A stretch of DNA of 64,000 bases from DASXYG01 sp036502625. Its GTDB lineage: Bacteria > Actinomycetota > Actinomycetes > Streptosporangiales > Streptosporangiaceae. The translations under genes and the position numbers were made by a program. Every line of letters starts with the position of its first letter. The first letter of the stretch is position 1. The notes below the pieces were generated by a model. That model ran no database searches. It had not been told where the DNA came from and was given only the letters and a program-made list of their open reading frames with translations. Location of the stretch: NCBI GenBank assembly GCA_036502625.1, contig DASXYG010000002.1, positions 101,447-165,446 on the forward strand. Direction: 5' to 3'. Positions 51,576 through 59,766 of this stretch are shown here, one piece after another.

Positions 51576-53219
51576 TCAGAGGCCGATGGCCGCGGTGACG
51601 GCGGATTCGAGGGTGTCGAGGCGGGCCGCGGCGGCGGAGCGGGCGTCGCGTACGTCGTCCGACACCGGCTCCACGACCTCCAGGTAGGCCTTGATCTTGG
51701 GTTCGGTGCCGGACGGGCGGATGATCACCCGGGCGCCGGCCTCCAGCCGGTAGCGCAGGACGTCCGACGGCGGCAGCCCGCCGTCGCCGGCCAGCAGGTC
51801 GTCGGTGCGCTCCACGCGCGACGCGCCGAACGCCGCGGGCGGCTCGGCCCGCAGCCGCCGCATCGCGCCGGCGATCAGCGCGAGCTCCTCCACCCGGATG
51901 GCCACCTGGCGCGTGGCGTGCACGCCGTAGCGGCGCGCCTGGTCGTCGAGCAGGTCGAACAGGGTGCGCCCGGCGCGCTTGGCCGCCGCGGCCATGCCCG
52001 CGATCGCCAGCGCCGCGCCGATGCCGTCCTTGTCGTGCACGGGCGGCCCGTCGTCGTCGCCGACGCAGTAGCCGAGCGCCTCCTCGTACGCGTAGACCAG
52101 CCGGTCACCCGGCCCGCCCGCGCGCGCCAGCCACTTGAACCCGGTCAGCGTCTCGGTGTAGCGCACGCCGTGCGCGTCGGCGATCTTGGCGAGCAGCGAC
52201 GACGACACGATCGTGGTCGCCACCAGCCGGTCGGCGCCGCTGGTCAGCCCCAGGACGTGCTCGGCGAGCAGCCCGCCGGTCTCGTCGCCGGTCAGCCGCC
52301 GCCCTCCGGACGGGTCCATGACGGCCACCGCGCAGCGGTCCGCGTCCGGGTCGTTGGCCAGCACGATGTCCGCGGACGTCCGCGCGCCCAGCGCCAGCGC
52401 GAGGTCCATCGCGCCCGGCTCTTCCGGGTTGGGGAACGCGACGGTCGGGAAGTCCGGGTCGGGCTCGGCCTGCTCGGCGACCACGGCCGGCGCGGGGAAG
52501 CCCGTACGCGCGAAGGCGGCGAGCGCGGTGTCGCGGCCGACCCCGTGCATCGGGGTGTAGGCCAGCGTGACGTCGCGCGCGCCGCCCATCGGGAGGCGGG
52601 CCAGCGCCGCGAGGTACGCGTCGGTGACGTCCGGCCCGAGGACCGTCCAGTCGTCGCCGAGCGGCAGTCCGTTGACCGGCCCGACCGCGTCGATCGCGGC
52701 GGAGATCTCCGCGTCGGCCGGCGGGATGATCTGGCTGCCGTCGCCGACGTACACCTTGTAGCCGTTGTCCTGCGGCGGGTTGTGGCTGGCCGTGACCATC
52801 ACGCCGGCGTCGGCGCCGAGGTGGCGGACGGCGTACGCCAGCAGCGGCGTGGGCAGCGGGCCGGGCAGCAGCGCCGCCCGCAGCCCGGCGCCGGTGGCCA
52901 CCGCCGCCGTGTCGTACGCGAACGCGCGCGACTTGTGCCGCGCGTCGTAGCCGATCACGATCGACTTCCCCGGCCCGAGCCAGTGGCACAGCCCGGCGGC
53001 CGCGCGCATGACCGTCACCTGGTTCATGCGCTGCGACCCGGCGCCGAGCGGCCCGCGCAGCCCGGCCGTGCCGAACTCCAGCCGCCCGTCGAACCGCGCC
53101 CGCAGCTCGTCGGCGTCGTCCTTGCGCAGCAGGTCGTCGAGCTCGGCCCGGGTCTCCGGGTCGGGGTCCTGCGCGAGCCAGGCCCGCGCGCGCTCGGCGA
53201 TCTCCGTGTCGGCCGTCAT
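51576..53219 (-). CDS. Phospho-sugar mutase (phosphomannomutase/phosphoglucomutase family)
   Basis: A 547-residue four-domain alpha-D-phosphohexomutase. The phosphoserine is Ser145 in TASHNPPQDNG, the magnesium loop is DPDADR (290-295), the sugar loop is near GFKWLA / EEALGY and the C-terminal phosphate loop is RPSGTEPKIK. Given its place beside PNP, deoA and add, it probably acts as a (deoxy)ribose-phosphate mutase, linking nucleoside-derived pentose-1-phosphate to the 5-phosphate; mycobacterial pmmB sits in the same context. GGAGGG precedes ATG 53219. It follows PNP by 52 bases on the same strand. Confidence 0.9.
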   Translation of the reverse strand: MTADTEIAERARAWLAQDPDPETRAELDDLLRKDDADELRARFDGRLEFGTAGLRGPLGAGSQRMNQVTVMRAAAGLCHWLGPGKSIVIGYDARHKSRAFAYDTAAVATGAGLRAALLPGPLPTPLLAYAVRHLGADAGVMVTASHNPPQDNGYKVYVGDGSQIIPPADAEISAAIDAVGPVNGLPLGDDWTVLGPDVTDAYLAALARLPMGGARDVTLAYTPMHGVGRDTALAAFARTGFPAPAVVAEQAEPDPDFPTVAFPNPEEPGAMDLALALGARTSADIVLANDPDADRCAVAVMDPSGGRRLTGDETGGLLAEHVLGLTSGADRLVATTIVSSSLLAKIADAHGVRYTETLTGFKWLARAGGPGDRLVYAYEEALGYCVGDDDGPPVHDKDGIGAALAIAGMAAAAKRAGRTLFDLLDDQARRYGVHATRQVAIRVEELALIAGAMRRLRAEPPAAFGASRVERTDDLLAGDGGLPPSDVLRYRLEAGARVIIRPSGTEPKIKAYLEVVEPVSDDVRDARSAAAARLDTLESAVTAAIGL

Positions 53220-53271
53220 GTGCCCTCCGTACGTGGCGTGCCGCATTTGGTCAGCCGGGGACCGGCCGGGG

Positions 53272-54084
53272 TCAGAGGCGGGTGATGACCTCGGACAGCA
53301 GTGTGCCCATGCGGCCCGCCGCCGCGCGCCCGGCCTCCAGGACCTCCTCGTGGTCCAGCGGCTTGCCGGACAGGCCCGCGCCGACGTTCGTCATCAGCGA
53401 CAGGCCGAGCACCTCGGCGCCGCCCTCGCGCGCCGCGATCGCCTCGAGCGCCGTGGACATGCCGACCATGTCGGCGCCGACGGTGCGCAGCATGCGGATC
53501 TCCGCGGGCGTCTCGTAGTGCGGCCCGGGGAGGCAGGCGTAGACGCCCTCGGCCAGCGACGCGTCGACCTCGCGCGCCAGCTCCCGCAGGCGCCGGGAGT
53601 AGGCGTCGGTGAGGTCGACGAACCGGGCGCCGGCCAGCGGCGACCGGCCCGTCATGTTGAGGTGGTCGGCGATCAGGATGGGCTGCCCGACCTCGAAGTC
53701 GGTGCGCAGCGACCCGGCCGCGTTGGTGAGGACGATCGTTCGGGCGCCCGCCGCGACCGCGGTGCGCACCGCGTGGGCGACGGCGTCGGTGCCGTGCCCT
53801 TCGTACAGGTGGGTGCGGCCGAGGAAGACCAGGACGTGCTTTCCGCCGACGGTGACGCTGCGGGCCCTGCCCGCGTGGCCCTCGGCGACCGGCGGCGCGA
53901 ACCCCGGAAGGTCGGTGACGGCGAGTTCGTGGTCGGGGGCGCCGAGCGCGTCGGCGGCCGGTGACCAGCCCGACCCCATGACGAGCGCCACCTCGTGGCG
54001 CGGAACCCCGGTTCGTTCGGCCAGCACGCCGGCGGCGTTGGCCGCGGCCTCATAGGCGTCTGCCGTGTTCACTGCGGTACTCAC
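53272..54084 (-). CDS. Purine-nucleoside phosphorylase (trimeric type)
   Basis: Splits inosine/guanosine and their deoxy forms into base and pentose-1-phosphate. The 270-residue enzyme has the phosphate-binding GSGWSPAADAL, the HxY region GRTHLYEGHG, TNAAGSLR, GPHYETPAEIRMLR and MSTALEAIAAREGG. It belongs to the trimeric PNP/MTAP class. First gene of a pair with the sugar mutase. A tandem palindrome lies 32 bases upstream of its start. Confidence 0.94.
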   Translation of the reverse strand: MSTAVNTADAYEAAANAAGVLAERTGVPRHEVALVMGSGWSPAADALGAPDHELAVTDLPGFAPPVAEGHAGRARSVTVGGKHVLVFLGRTHLYEGHGTDAVAHAVRTAVAAGARTIVLTNAAGSLRTDFEVGQPILIADHLNMTGRSPLAGARFVDLTDAYSRRLRELAREVDASLAEGVYACLPGPHYETPAEIRMLRTVGADMVGMSTALEAIAAREGGAEVLGLSLMTNVGAGLSGKPLDHEEVLEAGRAAAGRMGTLLSEVITRL

Positions 54085-54115
54085 GTTCGGCCAGGTTACC
54101 CGGACCTCGCCGTAC

Positions 54116-54150
54116 GGACACCATGGTGTCGCCCCGACACCATGGTGTCC
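54116..54150. promoter_or_regulatory. Tandem 14-bp palindromes, also a 15-bp hairpin, upstream of PNP
   Basis: GACACCATGGTGTC, itself a perfect palindrome, occurs at 54117-54130 and again at 54136-54149, 19 bp centre to centre. Together with the outer G/C pair they form a 15-bp stem with a 5-base loop. The site lies 32 bases upstream of the PNP start and 8 bases after the stop of the preceding gene, so it may be an operator pair for PNP, a terminator, or both. Confidence 0.6.
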
Positions 54151-54157
54151 GTCACGG

Positions 54158-54967
54158 TCAGTGGAACACGGGCTTCATCTCGTAGACGCGGTTCGGCTTG
54201 TTGTAGCCGAAGAACACGCGCGCGCCGCTGCCGGCGGGCGCGACGGCCAGGCCCTCGCTCTCGCCGGTCTCCGGGATCGTGATCGTCTCCAGGATCGCGC
54301 CCGTACGGGACAGCACGGTGATGGTGTTGTTCGTGTAGTAGAGGATCTTGTCGGCGGCCATCTCCAGGCCCTGCGGCACGCCCTGGTACGGAAGGTTGAA
54401 CCGGGAGCGCTCGGTGCCGTCCATGTCGGTGAAGGCGAACACGAACGGGCCCTGGTCGTTGGGGCCGGCGTGGATGAGCAGGCCGTGGCGGCGGTTGTCG
54501 ACGGCGACGAGGCCGGAGTTGCCGAGGTAGCCGACGTCGATCGTGCGGACGATCTCGGGGTCCTTCGGCGTCCAGTCGACGACGTTGACCTTGGTGGGGT
54601 TGGTGCCGCCGCCGGTCGCGACGTACAGCAGGCCGGTGCGGTCCTCCACGGCCACCTCAGCGGCGTGGCCCACCGCGAGCGGCGCGCTCTCCTTCAGCTT
54701 CGTACCGGACCGGGTGTACTCCCGCAGGATGCCGTTGCCGTCGCCGACGTCGAAGCCGGCGATGAAGCGCCCGTGCCGGTACGCCAGGCCCTGGAGGTTG
54801 TCGGTGTCGGGGACGTCGAAGAGCAGGTCGAACCGGTACGCCGTCGCCGCGGCGGCGGGCGCGGCGCCCACGGCCACGGCGGCGGCGCCCGCGAGCCCGG
54901 TGGCCGCCGCATAGCCCAGCATCTGGCGGCGGCTGAACGTACGGCGGTCGGATCCGGATGGATGCAC
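54158..54967 (-). CDS. Tat-exported protein, probable beta-propeller fold
   Basis: A 269-residue secreted protein. The N-terminus has a twin-arginine signal, Ser12-Arg13-Arg14-Gln-Met-Leu (FSRRQML), a hydrophobic core and a cut near PAAAA. The mature part has repeated YxxG/VAVDNR-type strands (LQGLAYRHGRFIAGFD, AEVAVEDRTGLLYVATGGG, VPQGLEMAADKILYYTNN, SEGLAVAP) that suggest a small beta-propeller of the SMP-30/NHL/lactonase kind. No catalytic residues can be assigned. GTG 54967 is set by AGGAGG four bases upstream. It lies 47 bases after the dehydrogenase, at the end of the sugar operon. Confidence 0.65.
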   Translation of the reverse strand: MHPSGSDRRTFSRRQMLGYAAATGLAGAAAVAVGAAPAAAATAYRFDLLFDVPDTDNLQGLAYRHGRFIAGFDVGDGNGILREYTRSGTKLKESAPLAVGHAAEVAVEDRTGLLYVATGGGTNPTKVNVVDWTPKDPEIVRTIDVGYLGNSGLVAVDNRRHGLLIHAGPNDQGPFVFAFTDMDGTERSRFNLPYQGVPQGLEMAADKILYYTNNTITVLSRTGAILETITIPETGESEGLAVAPAGSGARVFFGYNKPNRVYEMKPVFH

Positions 54968-55014
54968 GCTTCCTCCTGAGGACGAAACCGGACGGGCGGG
55001 CGCGAACCCCTCGA

Positions 55015-56082
55015 TCAGCGGACCGTCGGGAGGGCCTCCGGGTTCGCGCAGTGGACCGGCGCCTTGCCGCGCAGATAGCGGCCGACGTCGGAGGCCACGA
55101 TGTGGGCCGCGTTCGCGGCGGTCTGCTTGCTCGCCCCGGCCAGGTGGGGGGTGAGCACGATTCCGGGAGTGGTCAGCAGCCGCGAGCCCGCCGGGATGGG
55201 CTCCTCGGGGAAGACGTCGAACGCGGCGCCGAAGAGCCGTCCGGCGTCGATCGCGTCGCACACCGCGTCGTAGTCGAGCAGCGAGCCGCGCGCGCAGTTC
55301 ACCACGATGGCGGACGGCGGCAGCTTCGCGAGCTGGGCGGCGCCGATCATGCCCGCGGTCTGCGGCGTCGCGCGGGCGTGCAGCGAGATCACCTGGGCGC
55401 GGCCCAGCAGGTCGTCCAGGTCCGCGACGCGCTCGGCACCGGCGGCAGCCAGCGTGGCGAGGTGCTCGTCGCTGAGGTACGGGTCGAACACCAGGACGTG
55501 CGCGCCGAACGCGGCCAGCAGCCCCGCGACACGGCCGCCGACCGCGCCGCAGCCGACGAGCCCGACCGTCGAGCCGGCAAGCTCGATGCCGACCTCGTCG
55601 TAGCGGTAGTAGTCGCCGCGCCAGCGGCCCGCCGTGAGGTCGGCGTGCGTCTGCGGGATGCGCCGCGCGGCGCTGAGGATCATGCCGAGGGTGTGCTCGG
55701 CGGTCGCGGTGGCGTTGCGGCCCGGCGCGTACGAGACGGCCACGCCGTGCGCGGTCGCGGCGGCCAGGTCGGCGTTGACCGGCCCGCCGCGGCCCACGCC
55801 GAACAGCCGCAGCTCCGGCGACGCGGCGAGGATCCGCTCGGTCAGCGGCGCCATCTGCGTGACGCACACCTCGACGCCGCGCAGCGCCGCGATCAGCTCC
55901 TCCTCGGTGCCGGACGCCTCGTTCACCTCCGCGACCGGCCCGAACGGCTCGATGGGCCACGGCAGCGTCAGCTCGGTGACGTCCACGTCACGCCCGGCCT
56001 CGGCCGCGGCGTCGCGTACGGCGTCGGCCAGCAGCCCGGGCAGGACGAAATGGTCGCCCGCGGCCAGGACTCGCGTCGTCAT
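55015..56082 (-). CDS. NAD-dependent 2-hydroxyacid dehydrogenase (SerA-like)
   Basis: A 355-residue D-2-hydroxyacid dehydrogenase. The NAD loop is GLVGCGAVGGRVAG and the catalytic Arg, Glu and His are in NCARGSLLD, FPEEPIP and TPHLAGAS. It shares a 4-base overlap with the histidine phosphatase gene upstream, and should act on a sugar-acid intermediate of the same pathway, or on erythronate/phosphoglycerate-like compounds; the substrate is not deducible. No regulatory ACT domain. Confidence 0.88.
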   Translation of the reverse strand: MTTRVLAAGDHFVLPGLLADAVRDAAAEAGRDVDVTELTLPWPIEPFGPVAEVNEASGTEEELIAALRGVEVCVTQMAPLTERILAASPELRLFGVGRGGPVNADLAAATAHGVAVSYAPGRNATATAEHTLGMILSAARRIPQTHADLTAGRWRGDYYRYDEVGIELAGSTVGLVGCGAVGGRVAGLLAAFGAHVLVFDPYLSDEHLATLAAAGAERVADLDDLLGRAQVISLHARATPQTAGMIGAAQLAKLPPSAIVVNCARGSLLDYDAVCDAIDAGRLFGAAFDVFPEEPIPAGSRLLTTPGIVLTPHLAGASKQTAANAAHIVASDVGRYLRGKAPVHCANPEALPTVR

Positions 56083-56717
56083 GAACGGTTCTCCTCAGGT
56101 TCGTCGGGGCCCTCGATGGGCGTGTTGAACTCCAGCAGGCCGACCTCGTGGCCGCCGGACACGCGGAGCTCGGTCAGCGCGCAGTTGCGCAGCTTGGGGA
56201 ACAGCCGGCGGTAGTCGCGCAGCGGTATGCCCATCAGGTGGCACAGCGTGAGCCTGATGGCCGTGGTGTGCGCGACGACGAGCACGCGGTCGTCGGGGTG
56301 GCGGTCCACGATGTCGTACAGGCATTCGGTGAACCTGCGCGCCGCGTCGGCGGGGTCCTCGCCGCCGGGCAGGTGGTCGGCCACCGGGTCGGCGTGGAAC
56401 GCGCGCAGCGCCTCGGGGAACCGGTCGCGCATCTCCGTGGAGGTCAGCCCCTCGCCGTGGCCGAAGTCCAGCTCGCGCAGGCGTTCGTCCACGTGCAGGG
56501 GGACGCCCGCGGCCTCGGCGCAGCCGCGCGCCGTGAGCTGCGCGCGGCTCAGCGTGGACGTCCACACCGCGGCGAGCCGCGCGCCGCCCGCCCAGGCGGC
56601 GAGCCGCTCGGCCTGCCGTACGCCGTGCGCCGTGAGCGGGACGTCGCTGACCCCCGCGTAACGGTTCTCGGCATGCCACTCGGTCTCACCGTGGCGCACG
56701 AGGACCAAGTGGGTCAT
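56079..56717 (-). CDS. Histidine phosphatase family protein
   Basis: A 212-residue phosphoglycerate-mutase-like phosphatase with LVRHGETEW (Arg8-His9-Gly10, His9 nucleophile), the acid residue in LRELDFGHGEG and the second histidine in VVAHTTAIR. Cofactor-dependent mutase activity is less likely than sugar-phosphate or pathway-intermediate dephosphorylation. It overlaps the kinase gene upstream and the dehydrogenase gene downstream by 4 bases each, so it is fixed inside the sugar operon. Confidence 0.87.
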   Translation of the reverse strand: MTHLVLVRHGETEWHAENRYAGVSDVPLTAHGVRQAERLAAWAGGARLAAVWTSTLSRAQLTARGCAEAAGVPLHVDERLRELDFGHGEGLTSTEMRDRFPEALRAFHADPVADHLPGGEDPADAARRFTECLYDIVDRHPDDRVLVVAHTTAIRLTLCHLMGIPLRDYRRLFPKLRNCALTELRVSGGHEVGLLEFNTPIEGPDEPEENRS

Positions 56718-58216
56718 CGGGTCGTCCTTTCCTGTACGTGGGCGGCGACCGGCTCGGGGAGCCAGCCGCGTTGGGCGAGTTCGGCTACGAGCCGGAGGTA
56801 GGCGTCGTCGAAGCGGCCGGTGTGGGTGGCGCGCGGCTCGACGGTCGTGGCGGGCGGGCCCATCGCGGCGGCCGCCTCGGTGATCGGGCGGTGCGCGGCG
56901 GAGGCCAGGATCGCCATGCCGCGCGCGGGTTCGGCGTCCGCGGGCAGCTCGACCGGGCGGCCGAGGACGTCCGCGCGGAGCTGGTTCCAGTACGCGCTCT
57001 TCGCCGACCCGCCGGTCAGCGTCAGCGCGCCGCCGGTGGGCGCGCCGAGCATGTCGAGGTAGTCGAAGCAGAGGCGTTCGACGTACGCGATGCCTTGGAG
57101 GACCGCGGCGAACCGCTCGGCCTCGTCTGCGGGCTCGCCGAGCTGGAAGCCGCGCGCGTCGGGCGCGACGAACGGGAACCGCTCGCCCGCGGAGACCAGC
57201 GGGTACGCGACCACGCCCGCGGGTTCGTACGCGCGGGCCAGGTCGTCGAGCGCGGCGAGGTCGCGGCCGGGGAAGTCGCGGGTGAGCAGCCCGGCGCCGG
57301 TGCTCGACGCGCCGCCGGGCAGCCAGCGGCCGTCGGGGGCGCGGTGGGAGTAGACCACCCCGGACGGGTCCTGGACCAGGTCGTCCGTGACGCCCTTGAG
57401 GACCAGGGTGGTGCCGAGGACGCTGTTCCAGGAGCCGACGCGCAGGCGTCCGGTGGCCAGTTGCGCGGCGCAGCCGTCCGTGCAGCCCGCGACGATCGGG
57501 GTGCCGGCCGGGATGGCCGTCTCCGCGGCCGCCGCGGCGGAGACCGCGCCGATCTCCGTACCGGACCTGACCAGCGGCGGCAGGAGGCCGGGCGGCACGC
57601 CGAGCGCGTCCATGACGTCGGCGGGCCAGCGCTCGCCGATGAGGTCGGCGCCGGTCTTGAGCGCGGTGCTGAGGTCGGTGGCCACCGGGTGGCCGGCGAG
57701 CCGCCGGGTGACGTAGTCGGTCTGGTGGGTCACGTACGCCTCGCCGCCGGGCACGCCGTGGTGGCGCAGCAGCCACAGCACCTTGGGCAGCGCCCACGCG
57801 GGCTGCATGCGCCGGTAGCCGAGCGCCGTCCAGACGTCCGCGCCGGCCGTGTTGATCCGGTCGAGGAGGTCGGGTTCGGCGGCGGCGCGGGTGTCGTCGT
57901 ACATCAGCGCGGGCGTCAGCGGCTCGCCGCGCCCGTCCGTGAGCAGGACGGTGCCGGACGTGCCGTCCACGGCCACGCCGCGCACGGCCTCGGGCGGCAC
58001 CCCGTCGAGCGCCTGGCGGCACGCCCCCGCCACGGCGCGCCACCAGGTGTACGGATCCTGCTCGTGCCGCACCCCGTCGCGCACCCCGCTCAGCGCCTCG
58101 GACCCGCGCCCGCGCACACCCCCGTCGGCCCCGACGGCCACCGCCCGCACACTCTGCGTCCCGAGATCGATCCCGACCCAGACCCCGTCCCCCACCGAAC
58201 CGCCCCCGTCCGTCAC
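56714..58216 (-). CDS. FGGY-family carbohydrate kinase 1
   Basis: A 500-residue kinase of the xylulokinase/gluconate-kinase superfamily. IDLGTQSVRAV (residues about 16-26) is the phosphate-1 loop; AVDGTSGTVLL, GCTDGCAAQLATG, NSVLGTTLVLKG and TGGSAKSAYWNQL follow in the expected order. Start is uncertain: GTG 58216 is used; GTG 58279 would overlap the previous stop, and GTG 58195 is nearest the first strand. It is not closely like the second kinase, so the two probably act on different intermediates or on the two epimers of a sugar. Confidence 0.85.
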   Translation of the reverse strand: MTDGGGSVGDGVWVGIDLGTQSVRAVAVGADGGVRGRGSEALSGVRDGVRHEQDPYTWWRAVAGACRQALDGVPPEAVRGVAVDGTSGTVLLTDGRGEPLTPALMYDDTRAAAEPDLLDRINTAGADVWTALGYRRMQPAWALPKVLWLLRHHGVPGGEAYVTHQTDYVTRRLAGHPVATDLSTALKTGADLIGERWPADVMDALGVPPGLLPPLVRSGTEIGAVSAAAAAETAIPAGTPIVAGCTDGCAAQLATGRLRVGSWNSVLGTTLVLKGVTDDLVQDPSGVVYSHRAPDGRWLPGGASSTGAGLLTRDFPGRDLAALDDLARAYEPAGVVAYPLVSAGERFPFVAPDARGFQLGEPADEAERFAAVLQGIAYVERLCFDYLDMLGAPTGGALTLTGGSAKSAYWNQLRADVLGRPVELPADAEPARGMAILASAAHRPITEAAAAMGPPATTVEPRATHTGRFDDAYLRLVAELAQRGWLPEPVAAHVQERTTR

Positions 58217-58268
58217 GCCGCCACCCCGGCACGCACCCGTCTCGCGCCGTGTGCCCGCACCTCTGCGC

Positions 58269-59756
58269 TCACTTCTCACCCGCGACGCGGGCGCGCAGCG
58301 CGGCGAGGCGCGGCCAGGTTCTCGTCTCCGCCTCGCGCAGCGCGAGGAAGTCGTCGTAGAGGGCGGTGTACGCGGCCGCGCGTACGGGATCGGGCGCGAA
58401 CGTGTCGCGCACCCCGGCGTACGCGCCCGGGTCGCCGCCGGTGGCCAGCCGCCCCAGGGCGTACGCGCCGCGCGCGCCGGCCTCGTCGTCGCGCGAGCGC
58501 ACCACCGGCACGCCCGTGACGTCGGCCAGCATCCGCAGCCACACCGGGCTGGCCGAACCGCCGCCGGCCACGCGCAGTTCCGTCGGCGCCGCGCCGGACG
58601 CGGCGAGGCAGTCGCGCACCACCAGGCTCAGCCCCTCCAGCACGGCGCGCGCCAGGTCGGCGCGGTCGTGCTCGGAGGACAGGCCCAGGAACGCGCCGCG
58701 CGCCCGGGAGTCGACGAACGGCGCGCGCTCACCGGCGGGCGAGAGGTACGGCAGGAACACCAGCCCGCCCGCGCCCGGCGCCGCGCCGTCCGCCAGCTCG
58801 GCCAGCTCGCGCGGACCACCGGCGAGGCCGAGCATGCCGCAGGCCCAGTCGAGCACGCCCGTTCCGGCGAGCGTCGGGAACGCGCGCAGGTAGCGGCCGG
58901 GCAGCCCGAGCGGGATCGTGAACCCGGACGGCGCGCCGCCCAGGCCGGTCTCCGGCACGACGATCTCCGTGCACAGCGTGGTGCCGAGGATCACGCACGC
59001 CTGGCCGTCGTCCACCGCGCCGACCCCGATCGAGGTCGACGCGATGTCGTAGGAGGACAGCACCACCGGCGTGCCCGCCGGCAGCCCCAGCTCCAGGGCC
59101 GCGCGCTCGCCCAGCGCCGCGGCCCTGCGGTCGTCGCCGCGCGGCTCGGGCAGCAGCCGCCGCGCCCACTCCATGTCGTACAGCGCGAACAGCTCGTCGG
59201 AGTAGCGCCGCGTACGGACGTCCATGAACGGCACGCAGGCGTCCGAGACGTCCATCGTCAGCTCGCCGGTCAGCCGGGAGAACACCCAGCCGCCGCAGGT
59301 CAGCGCCCGGTACGACCGGTCGGTCCGCGCCGGGTCGTGCGCGCGCAGCCAGGTGAGGATCGCGTTGGGCAGGCCGGGGAACGGCAGCGATCCGTTCACC
59401 GCGAACGACCGCTCCGGCACGCCCGCGCGGGTCCAGCCGTCCACGATCGACGCGGCGCGGCCGTCGTTCCACAGGATCGCCGGGCCGGTCGGCTCGCCGC
59501 GCTCGTCCACCAGCCAGCAGCCGTCGCCCTGCGCGGTCAGCGCGACGTAGGAGACGCCGCCGCCGAGCCGCTCCGCGACCGCGCGCACCCCGCGGACGAC
59601 CGCCGCCCACACCTCGGCCATGTCCTGCTCGGAGTGGCCGGGCGCGGGGGAGCGCACGGTGGTGGGCTCGCGCACGGTGACCAGCTCGGCGCCGTCGTCC
59701 GCGTAGCCGATCACCTTGATCATCGTGGTGCCGGCGTCGAGGCAGATGGCCGTCAT
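58269..59756 (-). CDS. FGGY-family carbohydrate kinase 2
   Basis: A 495-residue FGGY kinase starting MTAICLDAGTTMIKVIGY. The typical blocks are AGTTMIK, LTAQGDGCWLVDE, AILWNDGRAAS, SSYDIASTSIGVGA, ILGTTLCTEI and AGGGSASPVWLRMLADV. ATG 59756 follows GAGGGGG. It resembles ribulo/xylulo/erythritol-type kinases, but the family does not predict substrate. It lies 10 bases after the transporter permease gene. Confidence 0.85.
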   Translation of the reverse strand: MTAICLDAGTTMIKVIGYADDGAELVTVREPTTVRSPAPGHSEQDMAEVWAAVVRGVRAVAERLGGGVSYVALTAQGDGCWLVDERGEPTGPAILWNDGRAASIVDGWTRAGVPERSFAVNGSLPFPGLPNAILTWLRAHDPARTDRSYRALTCGGWVFSRLTGELTMDVSDACVPFMDVRTRRYSDELFALYDMEWARRLLPEPRGDDRRAAALGERAALELGLPAGTPVVLSSYDIASTSIGVGAVDDGQACVILGTTLCTEIVVPETGLGGAPSGFTIPLGLPGRYLRAFPTLAGTGVLDWACGMLGLAGGPRELAELADGAAPGAGGLVFLPYLSPAGERAPFVDSRARGAFLGLSSEHDRADLARAVLEGLSLVVRDCLAASGAAPTELRVAGGGSASPVWLRMLADVTGVPVVRSRDDEAGARGAYALGRLATGGDPGAYAGVRDTFAPDPVRAAAYTALYDDFLALREAETRTWPRLAALRARVAGEK

Positions 59757-59766
59757 GCGCGCCCCC

